A DNA stretch of 64,000 bases from contig OZ022339.1 in the NCBI GenBank assembly GCA_963989245.1, forward strand, positions 23,445,697 through 23,509,696. The letters run 5' to 3'. Shown in pieces: positions 63,913-64,000 of this stretch (its first letter is position 1; each line of letters starts with the position of its first letter). Made by a program: the position numbers and the translations under genes. The stretch comes from Nansenia antarctica. Taxonomy: Eukaryota; Chordata; Actinopteri; Argentiniformes; Microstomatidae. The notes under the pieces were generated by a model, which made no database searches, had not been told where the DNA came from, and worked only from the letters and a program-made list of their open reading frames with translations.

Positions 63913-64000
63913 TTCTTGCATGTTGCTCCCCTATTGTGGCTGAAGTTTTGACATGTCAGCCACTGTCAAAGTTATGTGTCTTATGCCTAGTTCTTGAATG

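Overview
This is nuclear DNA from a ray-finned (teleost) fish. The genes are intron-split vertebrate families. The intergenic space is packed with fish-type repeats: tRNA-derived SINEs with pol III boxes, L2/CR1-type LINE 3' ends, Tc1, hAT and piggyBac elements, solo LTRs, (CA)n/(CT)n tracts and long minisatellites. The species cannot be named from the sequence alone.

Layout. 1-213: last 70 codons of an unrecognised coiled-coil protein (+), with a GCTAAT-rich 3'UTR. 2073-3339: complete coding part of pth2 (TIP39 neuropeptide precursor, -), with a 5'UTR exon, TATA box and distal CRE to its right. 6647-18788: rin3 (-), a Ras/Rab interactor and Rab5-family GEF, as eleven exons carrying the SH2, proline-rich, RH, VPS9 and RA parts; only the extreme N-terminal exon(s) were not found. 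18.8-44.3 kb: a repeat-rich intergenic stretch with no host gene recognised. 44313-48208: the last four coding exons of kcnk5 (TASK-2 two-pore potassium channel, -). 48.2-64 kb: probably kcnk5 intron 1 or 5' flank; the first channel exon was not found and lies beyond the right edge.

The genes do not form one pathway. They are a peptide hormone of the PTH family, an endocytic GEF and a pH-sensitive K+ channel. The coding exons were joined by hand: the splice phases close at every junction, which supports the models.

The most interesting region is rin3. Its 343-bp intron at 9027-9369 is almost exactly one transposon copy: 338 bp, CAGGGTAT/ATACCCTG ends, flanked by a perfect 5-bp duplication ACCTG. 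On the coding strand that duplication reads CAGGT and supplies both splice sites, and removing the element leaves an uninterrupted reading frame. This looks like a transposon-made intron, and a second copy lies at 55968-56359. Three other rin3 exons end inside tandem repeats that have copied the exon end with its 5' splice site, giving arrays of in-phase alternative donors. Almost every other rin3 intron carries its own minisatellite, and two coding segments are themselves minisatellites.
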